A stretch of 64,000 bases of DNA, from NCBI GenBank assembly GCA_963932955.1, contig CAWVRK010000002.1, positions 1-64,000 on the forward strand, written 5' to 3'. Shown piece after piece: positions 35,635 through 44,054 of this stretch (position 1 is its first letter; every line of letters begins with the position of its first letter). This DNA is from Flavicella sp963932955. GTDB taxonomy: Bacteria > Bacteroidota > Bacteroidia > Flavobacteriales > Flavobacteriaceae. Made by a program: the position numbers and the translations under genes. The notes under the pieces were generated by a model. That model saw only the letters and a program-made list of their open reading frames with translations, was not told the DNA's origin and searched no databases.

Positions 35635-35760
35635 TTACTCAAATATACGAACAATCATTAACAAATGTTAATCTTTAGTGAGTATTTTAACATGTATATA
35701 CAATTAAAAATGTGCTTTACCGCCTTGAACACACCGTAACTACTGGGGAAATTGGGCACA

Positions 35761-35790
35761 AAAAAACTCGCAATAAATGCGAGTTTTTTT
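35761..35790. terminator. Bidirectional terminator after the PpiD-like gene
   Basis: AAAAAACTCGCA and TGCGAGTTTTTTT around ATAAA. It lies 26 bases beyond the stop of the leftward PpiD-like gene, and its minus-strand arm also ends in a T run. Confidence 0.88.
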
Positions 35791-35815
35791 ATATTTATAA
35801 AATTCCTGTCAAAAA

Positions 35816-37912
35816 TCAATACAAATTGCTACGATCGTCTACAATCTCTGAAAAGCTCTCCAAAGCCTTGTACATCTGTCCATTTGCTTTGTTCTGATAT
35901 TCACGCGTCAAGACGTTTTTAGACGCTTCATAGCTCGGCAGCGAAACAGGCAGCTCTTTGTTGGCTACTGAAATTGCAAATACACCTTTCACTCCCACTA
36001 TATTTTTCACAGTGGTATTCGTTGGGACAGCATAAATCGCGCCTACGACAGCAGGTTCAGTTCCGACCCCTGAAATGGTTGGTGCACTCATAGATACATT
36101 CGTAAAAGAACGTACGGATGTTTTGAACACCTCTGCGAGGGAGGCAAGTGACTCTTCGTTCATTTGACTTGCAATGAGGGCCGCTTTTTTCTCTTTGATT
36201 AAAATTGGTTTTACTTTGGCAGCTGCTTTGGAAGGCGCAACCAATCCTTTGTCTGTTTTGTTGGTGATAACCACTACTGCATATCCTTTTTCCAAATCAA
36301 ATCGCTTTGAAGCATTGACTGAAGTTTCCTTGTCAAAAGCCCATCGAACAATGGATCTGTTTTTTCCTAAAACGGCAACATCTTCTTCCATCGCCTTGAT
36401 CCCAGACAAGGTGCGTAGCAAATAATTGTTTTCCTTAGACAACTCTGAAATATTTTTTCCGGAGGACAGTTCGTAGGCCAATGTTTCTGCATCTTCAAAG
36501 ATTGCATTCTCAGTTGTTTCAGAAGCTTCTATTTTTCTCCCATAAGTAGCCAATTGAACTGCTTTTTGAATGTTCTTTCGGCCTGTAATTTTGATGACGT
36601 GGTATCCAAATACTGTTTGAACTACGCCTATTTTACCTTTTTTATTTAAGAAGGTAAAATCTCTAAACTCAGGAACCATTTGCCCGTAAGCAAACCAACC
36701 CAAATCGCCCCCTTTGTTTGCATTTGATTTGTCCGCAGAATAGGTTTTTGCCAATTTAGAAAATTGATTGCTTTTTTTCTTAACCACTGAAAGAATGCTG
36801 TCGGCCAATTTTTTAGCTGCTGCTTCTGTTCTTGTAACAGAGGCATCCGCAGCTCTAGAACCTGCATAGGTAACCAATATATGGCTTGCACTTACGGAGT
36901 CTGGCATGTTGATGAAATCCACCACTTTTGACAAGCGGTAATGGTTTTGGAATTTGTAAGGCCCCACTACGGTTCCTTCAGCAGCGTTGAAAATAGCGTC
37001 TTCAATGACAGTTGGTAAATTGGATTTGAACACATATTTGGTGTCTAAAGGCAAATCTGCGTCGTTGTCAGCTAAAAAATTGGCCGCATTAGCAGTTCCT
37101 TTGAAGGATGCTGACAGGTAGGTCAACTCATTTTTCAAATCGGCCTCATCTTCTTGAGAAGCCTTGATGTCAAACTTGACATAGTTGATGTCTCTGCTCG
37201 CTTCTTCTGAAAACTCGTCTGAATGCGCTTTTAGATAGTCCGCTACCTCATCAGAACTCACAGACACCAAACTATCGGCTACGGAACTGTAGGGAACAAG
37301 GACAAAGGAACCACTCATCTTGGTTTGTGCTTCGAGGTAACTTTGCTCTCCCGCAGCCAAAGAAGCACTTAGGCCCAACTTGACCAATTGCGTATACGCT
37401 TGTTTTTCAAGATTGCTCTTTACACTTTTTTCGGTTTCCAACCAATTTAGCCATGCAGCATCCGATTGTTCTGCGGCATTTTCCTTTAAATTGGCCAAAT
37501 ATTCTTTTAGCTTCTCTTCGTCAAAAAGACCGAGCTCGTTTTGAAACAACGGAGCATTTTTGATGGAAGGAATTTCGATGACAGCATCCCAAACATCTTT
37601 TTCTCCGACGACAATGCCAGCTTCATCAAGTTGTTTTTTGTAAATTTTTTCACTCAAAACACGTTTCCAAACAGCAGTCACTGCCTGCATATCAGAAACG
37701 GAAGATTTTGCGTTGGATTTGTAAGCTTCCACTTGAATTGCAAAGTCTCTTCTGCTGATGGTTTCGCCATTGACGGACCCTACAGCGTTGACCTTACTTG
37801 AGTTGAAAAAATCTAAAATGTCTTTTGGACTTGCAACAAAAGCAAACAGCGCCAAACCGATGATTACGATTAAAAACATTGAGCGCTCTCTAATTTTTGA
37901 TAATATTGCCAT
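35816..37912 (-). CDS. PpiD-like periplasmic peptidyl-prolyl isomerase/chaperone
   Basis: A 698-residue envelope foldase. A single N-terminal membrane helix (MFLIVIIGLALFAFVASPKDIL) anchors it, followed by a SurA-type N-terminal chaperone domain (VNGETISRRDFAIQVEAYKS) and a parvulin domain near residues 340-450 (SASHILVTYAGSRAADASVTRTEA... GGDLGWFAYGQMVPEFRDFTF... VQTVFGYHVIKITGRK). A second, degenerate parvulin-like segment may follow. It is the last gene of the leftward coaX-lptC envelope group and probably assists outer-membrane protein folding. Confidence 0.93.
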   Translation of the reverse strand: MAILSKIRERSMFLIVIIGLALFAFVASPKDILDFFNSSKVNAVGSVNGETISRRDFAIQVEAYKSNAKSSVSDMQAVTAVWKRVLSEKIYKKQLDEAGIVVGEKDVWDAVIEIPSIKNAPLFQNELGLFDEEKLKEYLANLKENAAEQSDAAWLNWLETEKSVKSNLEKQAYTQLVKLGLSASLAAGEQSYLEAQTKMSGSFVLVPYSSVADSLVSVSSDEVADYLKAHSDEFSEEASRDINYVKFDIKASQEDEADLKNELTYLSASFKGTANAANFLADNDADLPLDTKYVFKSNLPTVIEDAIFNAAEGTVVGPYKFQNHYRLSKVVDFINMPDSVSASHILVTYAGSRAADASVTRTEAAAKKLADSILSVVKKKSNQFSKLAKTYSADKSNANKGGDLGWFAYGQMVPEFRDFTFLNKKGKIGVVQTVFGYHVIKITGRKNIQKAVQLATYGRKIEASETTENAIFEDAETLAYELSSGKNISELSKENNYLLRTLSGIKAMEEDVAVLGKNRSIVRWAFDKETSVNASKRFDLEKGYAVVVITNKTDKGLVAPSKAAAKVKPILIKEKKAALIASQMNEESLASLAEVFKTSVRSFTNVSMSAPTISGVGTEPAVVGAIYAVPTNTTVKNIVGVKGVFAISVANKELPVSLPSYEASKNVLTREYQNKANGQMYKALESFSEIVDDRSNLY

Positions 37913-38065
37913 TGTATGTAGTGTTATAGTTATTTGATAGTGTGCGAAAATACAATTTAGTATTTAATTAAAAAAGTTATAAAGTTTAGAATTTTTAAAA
38001 GATTAGAAAGAGGGAGGCTGTTTCAAATCAACTCAACTAGATTCCTTGAATATCAGGAGATGGCA

Positions 38066-39337
38066 TCAGGCCGAAAAGACTTTAAAGAAGACTTCTTCAA
38101 TTCTAGAACTGCTTCCTTTCAATATTTCTATCTCAAAATTATCGATGCGTACAAAAGTGCCTTTTTCGGGAATACTTTCAGTGTGTTCTAAAATAAATCC
38201 CCCCAAAGTTTCGTAACCTTCTTCTTTTGGAATGTTCAAGTCATAGGTGTCATTGAGGTAGTCTATTTCTAGTCGGGAAGAGAATTTGTACTCAAAATCT
38301 GAAAGCTGAACATCGATCAATTCGATGCTGTCGTGTTCGTCTTCAATTTCACCAAACAACTCCTCAATCACATCTTCAACAGTGATCAAACCAGAAGTGC
38401 CACCGTACTCATCCAAAACCAAAGCGATGCTTTTCCGTTTGATGGTCAAAACATTCATCGCGTCGTTGATGGTGATGGACTCTGGTACAAACTCTACAGG
38501 CATTAAAACCGACTTGATACTTTTGGGTTTTTTAAAAAGATCAAAAACATGAACATAGCCCAACACATCGTCCAAGGAAGTTTTGAAAACAATGATTTTT
38601 GAGAGCCCCGTTTCTATAAAAATGTTCTTGAGATTGGAGATGGATTCGTGAATCTCAACAGCGATGATCTCGGTTCTAGGAACCATGATTTCGCGTGCTT
38701 TGACTTTGTGAAAATCAAGGGCATTTTGAAAAATTTGAATTTCAGAATCAATCTCTTTGGTTTCGTCTTTGGTGTCCATTTGCTCTGAGATATAATCTCC
38801 CAGTTCCTCTTTGCTAAATTCTGTTTGGGAAACCAATTCATCGGTGTTGAAAAAGGTTTTTAGGAAAAAGTCAGAGATCAAGGTTATAAAATCAGAGATG
38901 TAATAAAAAAGGATGTAAAAAAAGTAAGCGGGAATGGCAAAGAGTTTTAAGGCTTCGTTGGCATAAATTCTAAAAATGGCTTTGGGTAAAAATTCCGCAG
39001 TAACTAGGATGACCAGTGTTGAGATAAAAGTCTGTAACAGCAGTGCTGAAAATTCGTTTTCTAAAACAAAGGGAAACAAGGGACTCAAAAGATCCGTAAT
39101 AAAGGACCCCATATAATAACTGTAGACCACGAGTGAGATGTTGTTCCCAACAAGCATGGTGGTGATGAACTTAGACGATTTTTCGGTGAGTTTGTTTAAA
39201 ATCCCCGAGACCAGCCCGTCCTTTTTTTTCTCCAACTCAATATGGAGTTTGTTAGAAGACACAAAGGCAATCTCCAAACCCGAAAAAAAGGCGGACAGCA
39301 GGATTGATGTGACAATAATGATGAGTTCTAACTCCAT
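38066..39337 (-). CDS. CNNM/CorC (HlyC)-type membrane protein with CBS pair
   Basis: A 423-residue protein with a DUF21/CNNM transmembrane domain in residues 1-180 (AFFSGLEIAFVSSNKLHIELEKK), a CBS-domain pair near 205-325 (IMVPRTEIIAVEI; SIALVLDEYGGTSGLITVEDVIEELFGEIEDE) and a C-terminal CorC_HlyC domain with LGGFILEHTESIPEKGTFVRIDNFEIEIL. Such proteins are linked to magnesium or cobalt efflux; the old hemolysin label is historical. It follows the small membrane-protein gene in the LptC operon. Confidence 0.94.
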   Translation of the reverse strand: MELELIIIVTSILLSAFFSGLEIAFVSSNKLHIELEKKKDGLVSGILNKLTEKSSKFITTMLVGNNISLVVYSYYMGSFITDLLSPLFPFVLENEFSALLLQTFISTLVILVTAEFLPKAIFRIYANEALKLFAIPAYFFYILFYYISDFITLISDFFLKTFFNTDELVSQTEFSKEELGDYISEQMDTKDETKEIDSEIQIFQNALDFHKVKAREIMVPRTEIIAVEIHESISNLKNIFIETGLSKIIVFKTSLDDVLGYVHVFDLFKKPKSIKSVLMPVEFVPESITINDAMNVLTIKRKSIALVLDEYGGTSGLITVEDVIEELFGEIEDEHDSIELIDVQLSDFEYKFSSRLEIDYLNDTYDLNIPKEEGYETLGGFILEHTESIPEKGTFVRIDNFEIEILKGSSSRIEEVFFKVFSA

Positions 39338-39404
39338 TTTTATAAGAGCGAAACCTTTTTTGAGCTTCGCAACAAAGACGCCATGAAACTAGGCATCGTT
39401 TTTT

Positions 39405-39584
39405 TTAGGACCTCTTCTTACGAAACCTGCGTTTGAAAAAAAACATAAAAAAAGACAAAACCCCAAACCCTAATGAAAGGTAAGCTTTTTCGGGTTCATC
39501 TGTCCATTTCAATGCTCCTTCAATAAAAAAAACGAATCCTATTACCAAATAGGCGTATTCAAAATATGTACTAAACTTGTGCAT
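39405..39584 (-). CDS. Small 59-residue two-helix membrane protein
   Basis: A short ORF with ATG at 39584 and TAA at 39405: MHKFSTYFEYAYLVIGFVFF, a KWTDEPEKAYLS loop, a second helix LGFGVLSFFMFFF and the basic tail KRRFRKKRS. Two membrane helices with a strongly positive C-terminus suggest an N-in, C-in hairpin. It begins two bases after the lptC stop, and comparable small proteins are recalled at this place in other Flavobacteria. The function is unknown. Confidence 0.85.
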   Translation of the reverse strand: MHKFSTYFEYAYLVIGFVFFIEGALKWTDEPEKAYLSLGFGVLSFFMFFFKRRFRKKRS

Positions 39585-39586
39585 GT

Positions 39587-40150
39587 CTATTCTTCCTTAA
39601 GATGTAAATTTCCACTCATTCTTTTCAAAACCCAGCCTTGCAAGTCTTGCCGAGATTCAAAGCCAGTTCCAAAAATGGTGTCTTTTTCAAGGGTCAAAAC
39701 AAAGGGTTTTTCGGTAAAGATATAATTTGTTTTTTGATCCCAATACAATTGGGGAGTTTCTAGTTTTGACTGTTCCGTATGATTGAAAACCACAACATCT
39801 CCAACAATTTCTGAAACCATGGTTTTGGCATAGCTAATGGCGTAATTTCCGGTGATTGTGGTGGAATCTTTTCCTGTCTTATTGATGGTGACCAACTGTA
39901 TGCCTTTGGGAAATTCGGAATAGGGGTGCTCTTTTCGGTTGGAAAAATCTAAGAGCAAAGGAGTTAACAAACGAAAGACCACTTTTCCTGAGTCTTTGTA
40001 AACGTGTACCACATTTTCAGACTCACCAATTGGCAAATTCTTGTCTGCCAAAAAATCATTGACTTCTTGGACACTGTTTACACATGAAAAAAACATTGCC
40101 ATCCCTGTTAAGGCAGCAATGTTTATCCATCTATTTCTCTTATTTTCCAA
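39587..40150 (-). CDS. lptC: LPS export periplasmic protein LptC
   Basis: A 187-residue single-span or lipoprotein-like component of the Lpt bridge. The N-terminus (MENKRNRWINIAALTGMAMFFSC) is a signal anchor with a possible lipobox at Cys23. The conserved core includes KDSGKVVFRLLTPLLLDFSN, YAISYAKTMVSEIVGDVVV and TPQLYWDQKTNYIFTEKPF, the OstA-like beta-jellyroll. Short gaps place it between the TPR protein and the small membrane protein. Confidence 0.92.
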   Translation of the reverse strand: MENKRNRWINIAALTGMAMFFSCVNSVQEVNDFLADKNLPIGESENVVHVYKDSGKVVFRLLTPLLLDFSNRKEHPYSEFPKGIQLVTINKTGKDSTTITGNYAISYAKTMVSEIVGDVVVFNHTEQSKLETPQLYWDQKTNYIFTEKPFVLTLEKDTIFGTGFESRQDLQGWVLKRMSGNLHLKEE

Positions 40151-40210
40151 GTGTTCTAATTAAATGAATGACCATTCTCTTAGGAGAAGGCAATTAGGAG
40201 CCCCTCTAAA

Positions 40211-41563
40211 TTAGGGAATTTTTACGGTTTCACCAATCCAACACCCAATTCTAAAAGAATCTCCAGAAGTCAATCCTTCGGTAAAGATCAATTTCTTAGA
40301 AGGGACTGAAGATTGGTAGCTTTTGCTGTATTTTCCGGCAATGCTTCTATGAGTAGGATCTACGGCCGCTGCTTTGTTCGCCAAATTCAAGGCCGCTACA
40401 TAAACCATCTTTTTTTCAAATTCTGAGTTTCCACAAGAGTTTGCACTGGAAGCGTAAAGGCTGGCAATCAAAAGATAGGCTTCTCCCATACTTCTCTTAT
40501 TTTGAATCGCTTTGTAAGCATAGCTTCTCGCTTCAGACTTGCGTCCTTTCTTTTTCATGATTTGGGCAATTTTATACAGATAGCCCGCGCGTTTAAACAC
40601 GTCCGTTTCTTGTGCTACAGCTTGTTCGAAATATCCTTTCGCCTTGTCAAACTGATTGTTTTTTAACAAGATGCCCGCATAAAAAACCGAAGCTTCTGGC
40701 GAAGGCTCAGCAGCGACATAAGCCTCTACAAGTTGATCGTACAACGGGTCTTCTGTACATTCTTTTTTATACATTCTTGACACCGAACTCTTCAACCAAG
40801 CCGCGTTGCTCTTGTTGGCTTCAAATTCACTTGAGTACAATGGAATCAGGCGTTCACAGGTAGAAAGATCAATGATCATCTTGTCCAAACCTCCCTCTAC
40901 TTTTCCAATCGCTTTTGAATTGTTTTCGTAAGCTCTTTTCAATTTTTTCTGTTTGGGAGTCAAGGCATTCCCTTTTTCCTCTTTGGCAGAGTAGGCATCC
41001 AATTTGGTTGCGTAGTAGTTCAATTTGTCTTTTACAGCTTGCAACAGCACGTCATAGGTGTCAAAAATAACCTGAACATTGCCATCCTTGTTCTTGTTTG
41101 TTACGAATCGGAAATACCTGTAAATGGATTTGACACCCATCTTTGAGGGGTCGATCTGATAGGCTTTTTCGAGCATGACCAGCACTTCTTCATCAGTACT
41201 TCCGTTGTTGTGTATAAAGCCTGCATAATCGCTGTACAGTTTTGCCAAATTTTTTGGGTAGTGTTGGATTCTTTGGTCAAAGACCCTACGCACCAAAGCG
41301 ATGGCTGCTGGTTTGCCTTCCGCAGATGCTTTCTTCAAACGATCTTTTGCAATGGTAATGCCTAGTTTGTAAATGTTGACAGAGAGCTTTGGGCTGTTGT
41401 CCATGCACCACAACCAATTTTCATAGGCTGCCTCGTAATTTTTTGACTTGTAGTCACCCTTAAAAAGGTTGTATTTGATCATCGCTTCTTGATTGACTTC
41501 TTGAGCTGTTGTAGCTGAAAAAGTCAAAAATAAAAAAGCTGCTATTGTTCCTAATTTCTTCAT
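40211..41563 (-). CDS. TPR-containing exported protein
   Basis: A 450-residue protein with signal peptide MKKLGTIAAFLFLTFSATTAQ and several tetratricopeptide-like helices (YKSKNYEAAYENWLWCMDNSP; ASVFYAGILLKNNQFDKAKGYFEQAVAQ; RKSEARSYAYKAI). The C-terminus KLIFTEGLTSGDSFRIGCWIGETVKIP is conserved in flavobacterial relatives, as recalled. Its place between coaX and lptC suggests an envelope-assembly role; no reaction can be assigned. Confidence 0.88.
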   Translation of the reverse strand: MKKLGTIAAFLFLTFSATTAQEVNQEAMIKYNLFKGDYKSKNYEAAYENWLWCMDNSPKLSVNIYKLGITIAKDRLKKASAEGKPAAIALVRRVFDQRIQHYPKNLAKLYSDYAGFIHNNGSTDEEVLVMLEKAYQIDPSKMGVKSIYRYFRFVTNKNKDGNVQVIFDTYDVLLQAVKDKLNYYATKLDAYSAKEEKGNALTPKQKKLKRAYENNSKAIGKVEGGLDKMIIDLSTCERLIPLYSSEFEANKSNAAWLKSSVSRMYKKECTEDPLYDQLVEAYVAAEPSPEASVFYAGILLKNNQFDKAKGYFEQAVAQETDVFKRAGYLYKIAQIMKKKGRKSEARSYAYKAIQNKRSMGEAYLLIASLYASSANSCGNSEFEKKMVYVAALNLANKAAAVDPTHRSIAGKYSKSYQSSVPSKKLIFTEGLTSGDSFRIGCWIGETVKIP

Positions 41564-41591
41564 CTTTGTCTGTCTATAATTGTACGCCTAA

Positions 41592-42851
41592 TTAATCTAT
41601 TTTTCTTTTTCGAAACCATTTGTCTCCCAAAGAGAGGCTCAATTTGAGGTTGATGTATTTTTCTTCTACCAAAGTATCGGTGACTTCTCCTTTGATTCCG
41701 TATTCCACCCCAACATTCAAATCAGACAGGCCCTTGCCCATGGGAAGTCCTATACCAAAAGACATGCCAAAATCTGTGATTTCAGTGCCGTCTAAATACA
41801 TTCCTGAATTTTCATACTTGATTCCAGCTCTGTATACCACCCGGCTAAAGTAGCTAGATAAGGAATTGTATTTTGGAATAAAATACCCCCCTAAAGAAAT
41901 CCGTTGGTAGTTGTCAAACTTCAGTTGTCGCACATTGTTTTGCAAAGTCGATCCGTTGTAGGTCACCGCGTCGTTGAAACTGTATTCTATACTTGCATAC
42001 CACTTGGTCAATTCACCATAACCAATGGCAAGAGTTGTATTTAATGGATTGTTGATGCTGCCCTCTTTTGTAACAGGTGCCAATATTTTTTTGACTGACT
42101 CAAAGTCAGCGGAAAAGAATCCACTGTAAAAGTTGCTTGTTTCTGTGACTTTGAGATCCTTGCTTTTGAGGAATGTCATTCCCAAATTAAAGACTTGTTT
42201 TTTGGAAACTTTCCCCTGGTAGTGCAGCCCCAATTTGGTATCAAAACCTCGGAGTATCGCTGATGTTTTTTCACGAGTATCGTAGAGAACTCCATTTTGC
42301 TGGTGGGTGATGGTATTTTCCAGATCTCCAAAAACATAGGCGCCTTCAATTCCAACAGAAAGCCCCTTGAAAACACGAACTCCCATGCCAAAAAACAAAC
42401 TATTGCTGCCTCCATTCCCTTCATAGGTATACAATCCTTCGTCTAAAGCAATGTCTCCATCGGTCAATGCATAACCCACAGCTGTTTTGGCGCGAAAACC
42501 AGTTGTAAAGCCTGCTTTGTTTCCCAACGGAATGCCCAAAGCTACGTAGGGAATTGAAAAAACGGAAGTTTTCTGCTGTACCTCTGTATCACTGATGGTG
42601 GTTTGTGAATTGACCACCCCCACCGAAAAGTTGGTAAAACGCAAACCCGACAAACTTGCGGGGTTGCTAAAATTCAAGTGAACAGGGTCCGAGATGGCAG
42701 TTCCTATCCCTCCCATCATCGATTCTTCAATGGTTTTTGCTTGAAAAAGGGTTCCAGTGCCAAAAAAAGAATAGGGCGTGTCTTGTTGTTTTTGAGCGGC
42801 CATGCCTACAGAAAAAATCAAAGCAAAAAACAGGATGGTTTTGTATGTCAT
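41592..42851 (-). CDS. Outer-membrane beta-barrel protein of the coaX-lptC operon
   Basis: A 419-residue predicted barrel with signal peptide ending FSVGMAAQ. The mature start (DTPYSFFGTGTLFQAKTIEESMMGGIGTAI... NFSNPASLSGL) has the NPA-type hatch of OmpP1/FadL-like proteins, then alternating hydrophobic strands and a final LKLSLSLGDKWFRKRKID. Its start overlaps the coaX stop by four bases (ATGA), so translation is coupled. The ligand is unknown. Confidence 0.87.
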   Translation of the reverse strand: MTYKTILFFALIFSVGMAAQKQQDTPYSFFGTGTLFQAKTIEESMMGGIGTAISDPVHLNFSNPASLSGLRFTNFSVGVVNSQTTISDTEVQQKTSVFSIPYVALGIPLGNKAGFTTGFRAKTAVGYALTDGDIALDEGLYTYEGNGGSNSLFFGMGVRVFKGLSVGIEGAYVFGDLENTITHQQNGVLYDTREKTSAILRGFDTKLGLHYQGKVSKKQVFNLGMTFLKSKDLKVTETSNFYSGFFSADFESVKKILAPVTKEGSINNPLNTTLAIGYGELTKWYASIEYSFNDAVTYNGSTLQNNVRQLKFDNYQRISLGGYFIPKYNSLSSYFSRVVYRAGIKYENSGMYLDGTEITDFGMSFGIGLPMGKGLSDLNVGVEYGIKGEVTDTLVEEKYINLKLSLSLGDKWFRKRKID

Positions 42852-43579
42852 TTGTGTGTGTTGTGAATCAGAATTGCGTGCAAACCTTCCGCTAGAAAAT
42901 TCGGTTGGGCAAATATGCCATTTTTTAATCTTTTAGACAAGTAATTGGCGTCTCCTCCTGTTAAAACTACTGTTAAATCCGCAAATTGGTCTTGCGTTTT
43001 TGCGACAAAGCCCTCTATTTCAAAAACCAAACCGTTGACAACTCCAGAATGCATGCTTGCATCACTGTCGCTTCCGATTAGATCCATGTCGAAAACAGGT
43101 TCCAGCAAAGGCAGGTTTTCGGTCTGGGAAGCCAGTGCTTTGTAGCGCATTTTTAGACCGGGAGAAATGGCGCCACCAAGGTATTCATTTTCGGCATTCT
43201 TGACATCGTAGGTAACACAGGTTCCTGCATCGATGACCAATACATTCTTTATAGGATACTGATGGGCTGCAGCGCTGACCAAGGCAATGCGATCCACCCC
43301 CAAAGTTGCAGGACTTTGGTATCGGTTTTGAAAGGGCACAGGAGTCGACGTTGACAAGAGCACTACTTCTTGAAAGCGCGACAACAACTCACAAAGCGTC
43401 GCAGTCATCGAACCTACAGAAGATAAAATAACTTTGGAAATCTTGTGTGATGAAAAAATAGCGGAGACAATTTTCAAGAAATCGCTTTCGCCGCAATCTT
43501 CTCTTCGCAAGAGCTGCTGTCCTTTAAAAACAACTATTTTAATACGGCTGTTTCCAGCATCGACAATTAGGTGGTTCAT
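42848..43579 (-). CDS. coaX: Type III pantothenate kinase
   Basis: A 243-residue ASKHA-fold kinase for the first step of coenzyme A synthesis. The phosphate-1 motif LIVDAGNSRIK, the GVDRIALVSAA segment and DAGTCVTYDV (phosphate-2) are present, with GGAISPGLKMRYKAL. Type III enzymes need a monovalent cation and are not inhibited by CoA. It heads a long leftward operon that continues through an outer-membrane protein, TPR protein, lptC and a CorC-like gene. Confidence 0.95.
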   Translation of the reverse strand: MNHLIVDAGNSRIKIVVFKGQQLLRREDCGESDFLKIVSAIFSSHKISKVILSSVGSMTATLCELLSRFQEVVLLSTSTPVPFQNRYQSPATLGVDRIALVSAAAHQYPIKNVLVIDAGTCVTYDVKNAENEYLGGAISPGLKMRYKALASQTENLPLLEPVFDMDLIGSDSDASMHSGVVNGLVFEIEGFVAKTQDQFADLTVVLTGGDANYLSKRLKNGIFAQPNFLAEGLHAILIHNTHK

Positions 43580-43627
43580 GATTGCTTTTCTAAGCCCAAA
43601 GATACAAATAGATTTTTTTAAAAATTG

Positions 43628-43660
43628 TTTGCATATATCTAAATAATACTGCTATATTTG
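43628..43660 (+). promoter_or_regulatory. Promoter of tRNA-Phe
   Basis: TTTG (43628-43631), a 21-base spacer and TATATTTG (43653-43660) match the Bacteroidota consensus. The mature tRNA begins 45 bases downstream. Confidence 0.82.
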
Positions 43661-43704
43661 CAACCGCTTTGTGAAACAGCTTGCCTGCAATCAATAGCGA
43701 AAAT

Positions 43705-43777
43705 GGTGCCTTAGCTCAGTTGGTAGAGCAATGGACTGAAAATCCATGTGTCCCTGGTTCGATTCCTGGAGGCACCA
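43705..43777 (+). tRNA. tRNA-Phe (GAA)
   Basis: A 73-base cloverleaf: acceptor GGTGCCT/AGGCACC, D-arm AGCTCAGTTGGTAGAGC, anticodon stem ATGGA/TCCAT around CTGAAAA with anticodon GAA, T-arm CCTGGTTCGATTCCTGG, discriminator A. CCA is not encoded. Confidence 0.96.
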
Positions 43778-43786
43778 CAAAATTAT

Positions 43787-43826
43787 CCCGTAACTCATTT
43801 ACAAACAATGATTTACGGGTTTTTTG
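43787..43826 (+). terminator. Terminator of tRNA-Phe
   Basis: CCCGTAA and TTACGGG arms, strengthened by inner CATT/AATG pairing, precede six T. It begins nine bases after the tRNA. Confidence 0.8.
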
Positions 43827-43901
43827 TTTTTTAGAGTTGCTTTAAAGGTTGCTCGGTAGGGATAAAATGATAAATGTAAAGGGGTTATATTAGATCCTAA
43901 A

Positions 43902-43921
43902 TTAAGTTACTGATAACTTAA
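43902..43921. repeat. 20-base inverted repeat upstream of the gene remnant
   Basis: TTAAGTTA, the four-base centre CTGA, and TAACTTAA form a perfect dyad ending eight bases before the ATG of the 41-codon ORF. It could be an operator, an mRNA hairpin over the start region, or part of a former recombination site. Confidence 0.5.
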
Positions 43922-43928
43922 ATAGCGT

Positions 43929-44054
43929 ATGAAACAACGCATTAAATACTGTGGAATTTGTAAAGTAGATTTTCCTACCATGTACAGGGTGCAATATAAA
44001 AACCAACACTGCTCCAAAAAAAGTAGTGTTGGTTTTTTAGAAGAATTTAGCTGA
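43929..44054 (+). pseudogene. Truncated small Cys-containing protein gene (probable remnant)
   Basis: A 41-codon ORF with ATG at 43929 and TGA at 44052. The first 24 residues (CGIC near residue 8, then VDFPTMYRVQY) resemble the start of a small Bacteroidota protein family with a CxxC knuckle, a TMYRVQ-type stretch and, as I recall it, a second Cys pair with a WVFVC-like segment. After residue 24 this sequence is replaced by the bases of a terminator hairpin (NQHCSKKSSVGFLEEFS), so the second Cys pair is missing. It looks like a 3'-truncated remnant beside tRNA-Phe, but a genuine short ORF cannot be excluded. Confidence 0.5.
43998..44038. terminator. Bidirectional terminator after carbonic anhydrase
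   Basis: AAAAACCAACACT and AGTGTTGGTTTTT stem with a 14-base loop and T runs on both strands. It ends the leftward carbonic anhydrase gene 17 bases beyond its stop and overlaps the 3' half of the rightward gene remnant. Confidence 0.85.

Larger units (their letters stand above)
35351..35815. other. 465-base intergenic region between pnp and the PpiD-like gene
   Basis: It holds the pnp terminator, a minus-strand promoter-hairpin pair that may define a small RNA, and a bidirectional terminator at 35761-35790. The part at 35648-35760 has no supported gene; a short plus-strand frame there (from 35712) runs through the terminator and into the antisense of the next gene and is not believed. Confidence 0.7.

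Noticed and set aside
35712..35897. 61-codon plus-strand ORF overlapping the end of the PpiD-like gene
   Set aside because: It reads through a strong terminator hairpin and then antisense to a conserved gene.
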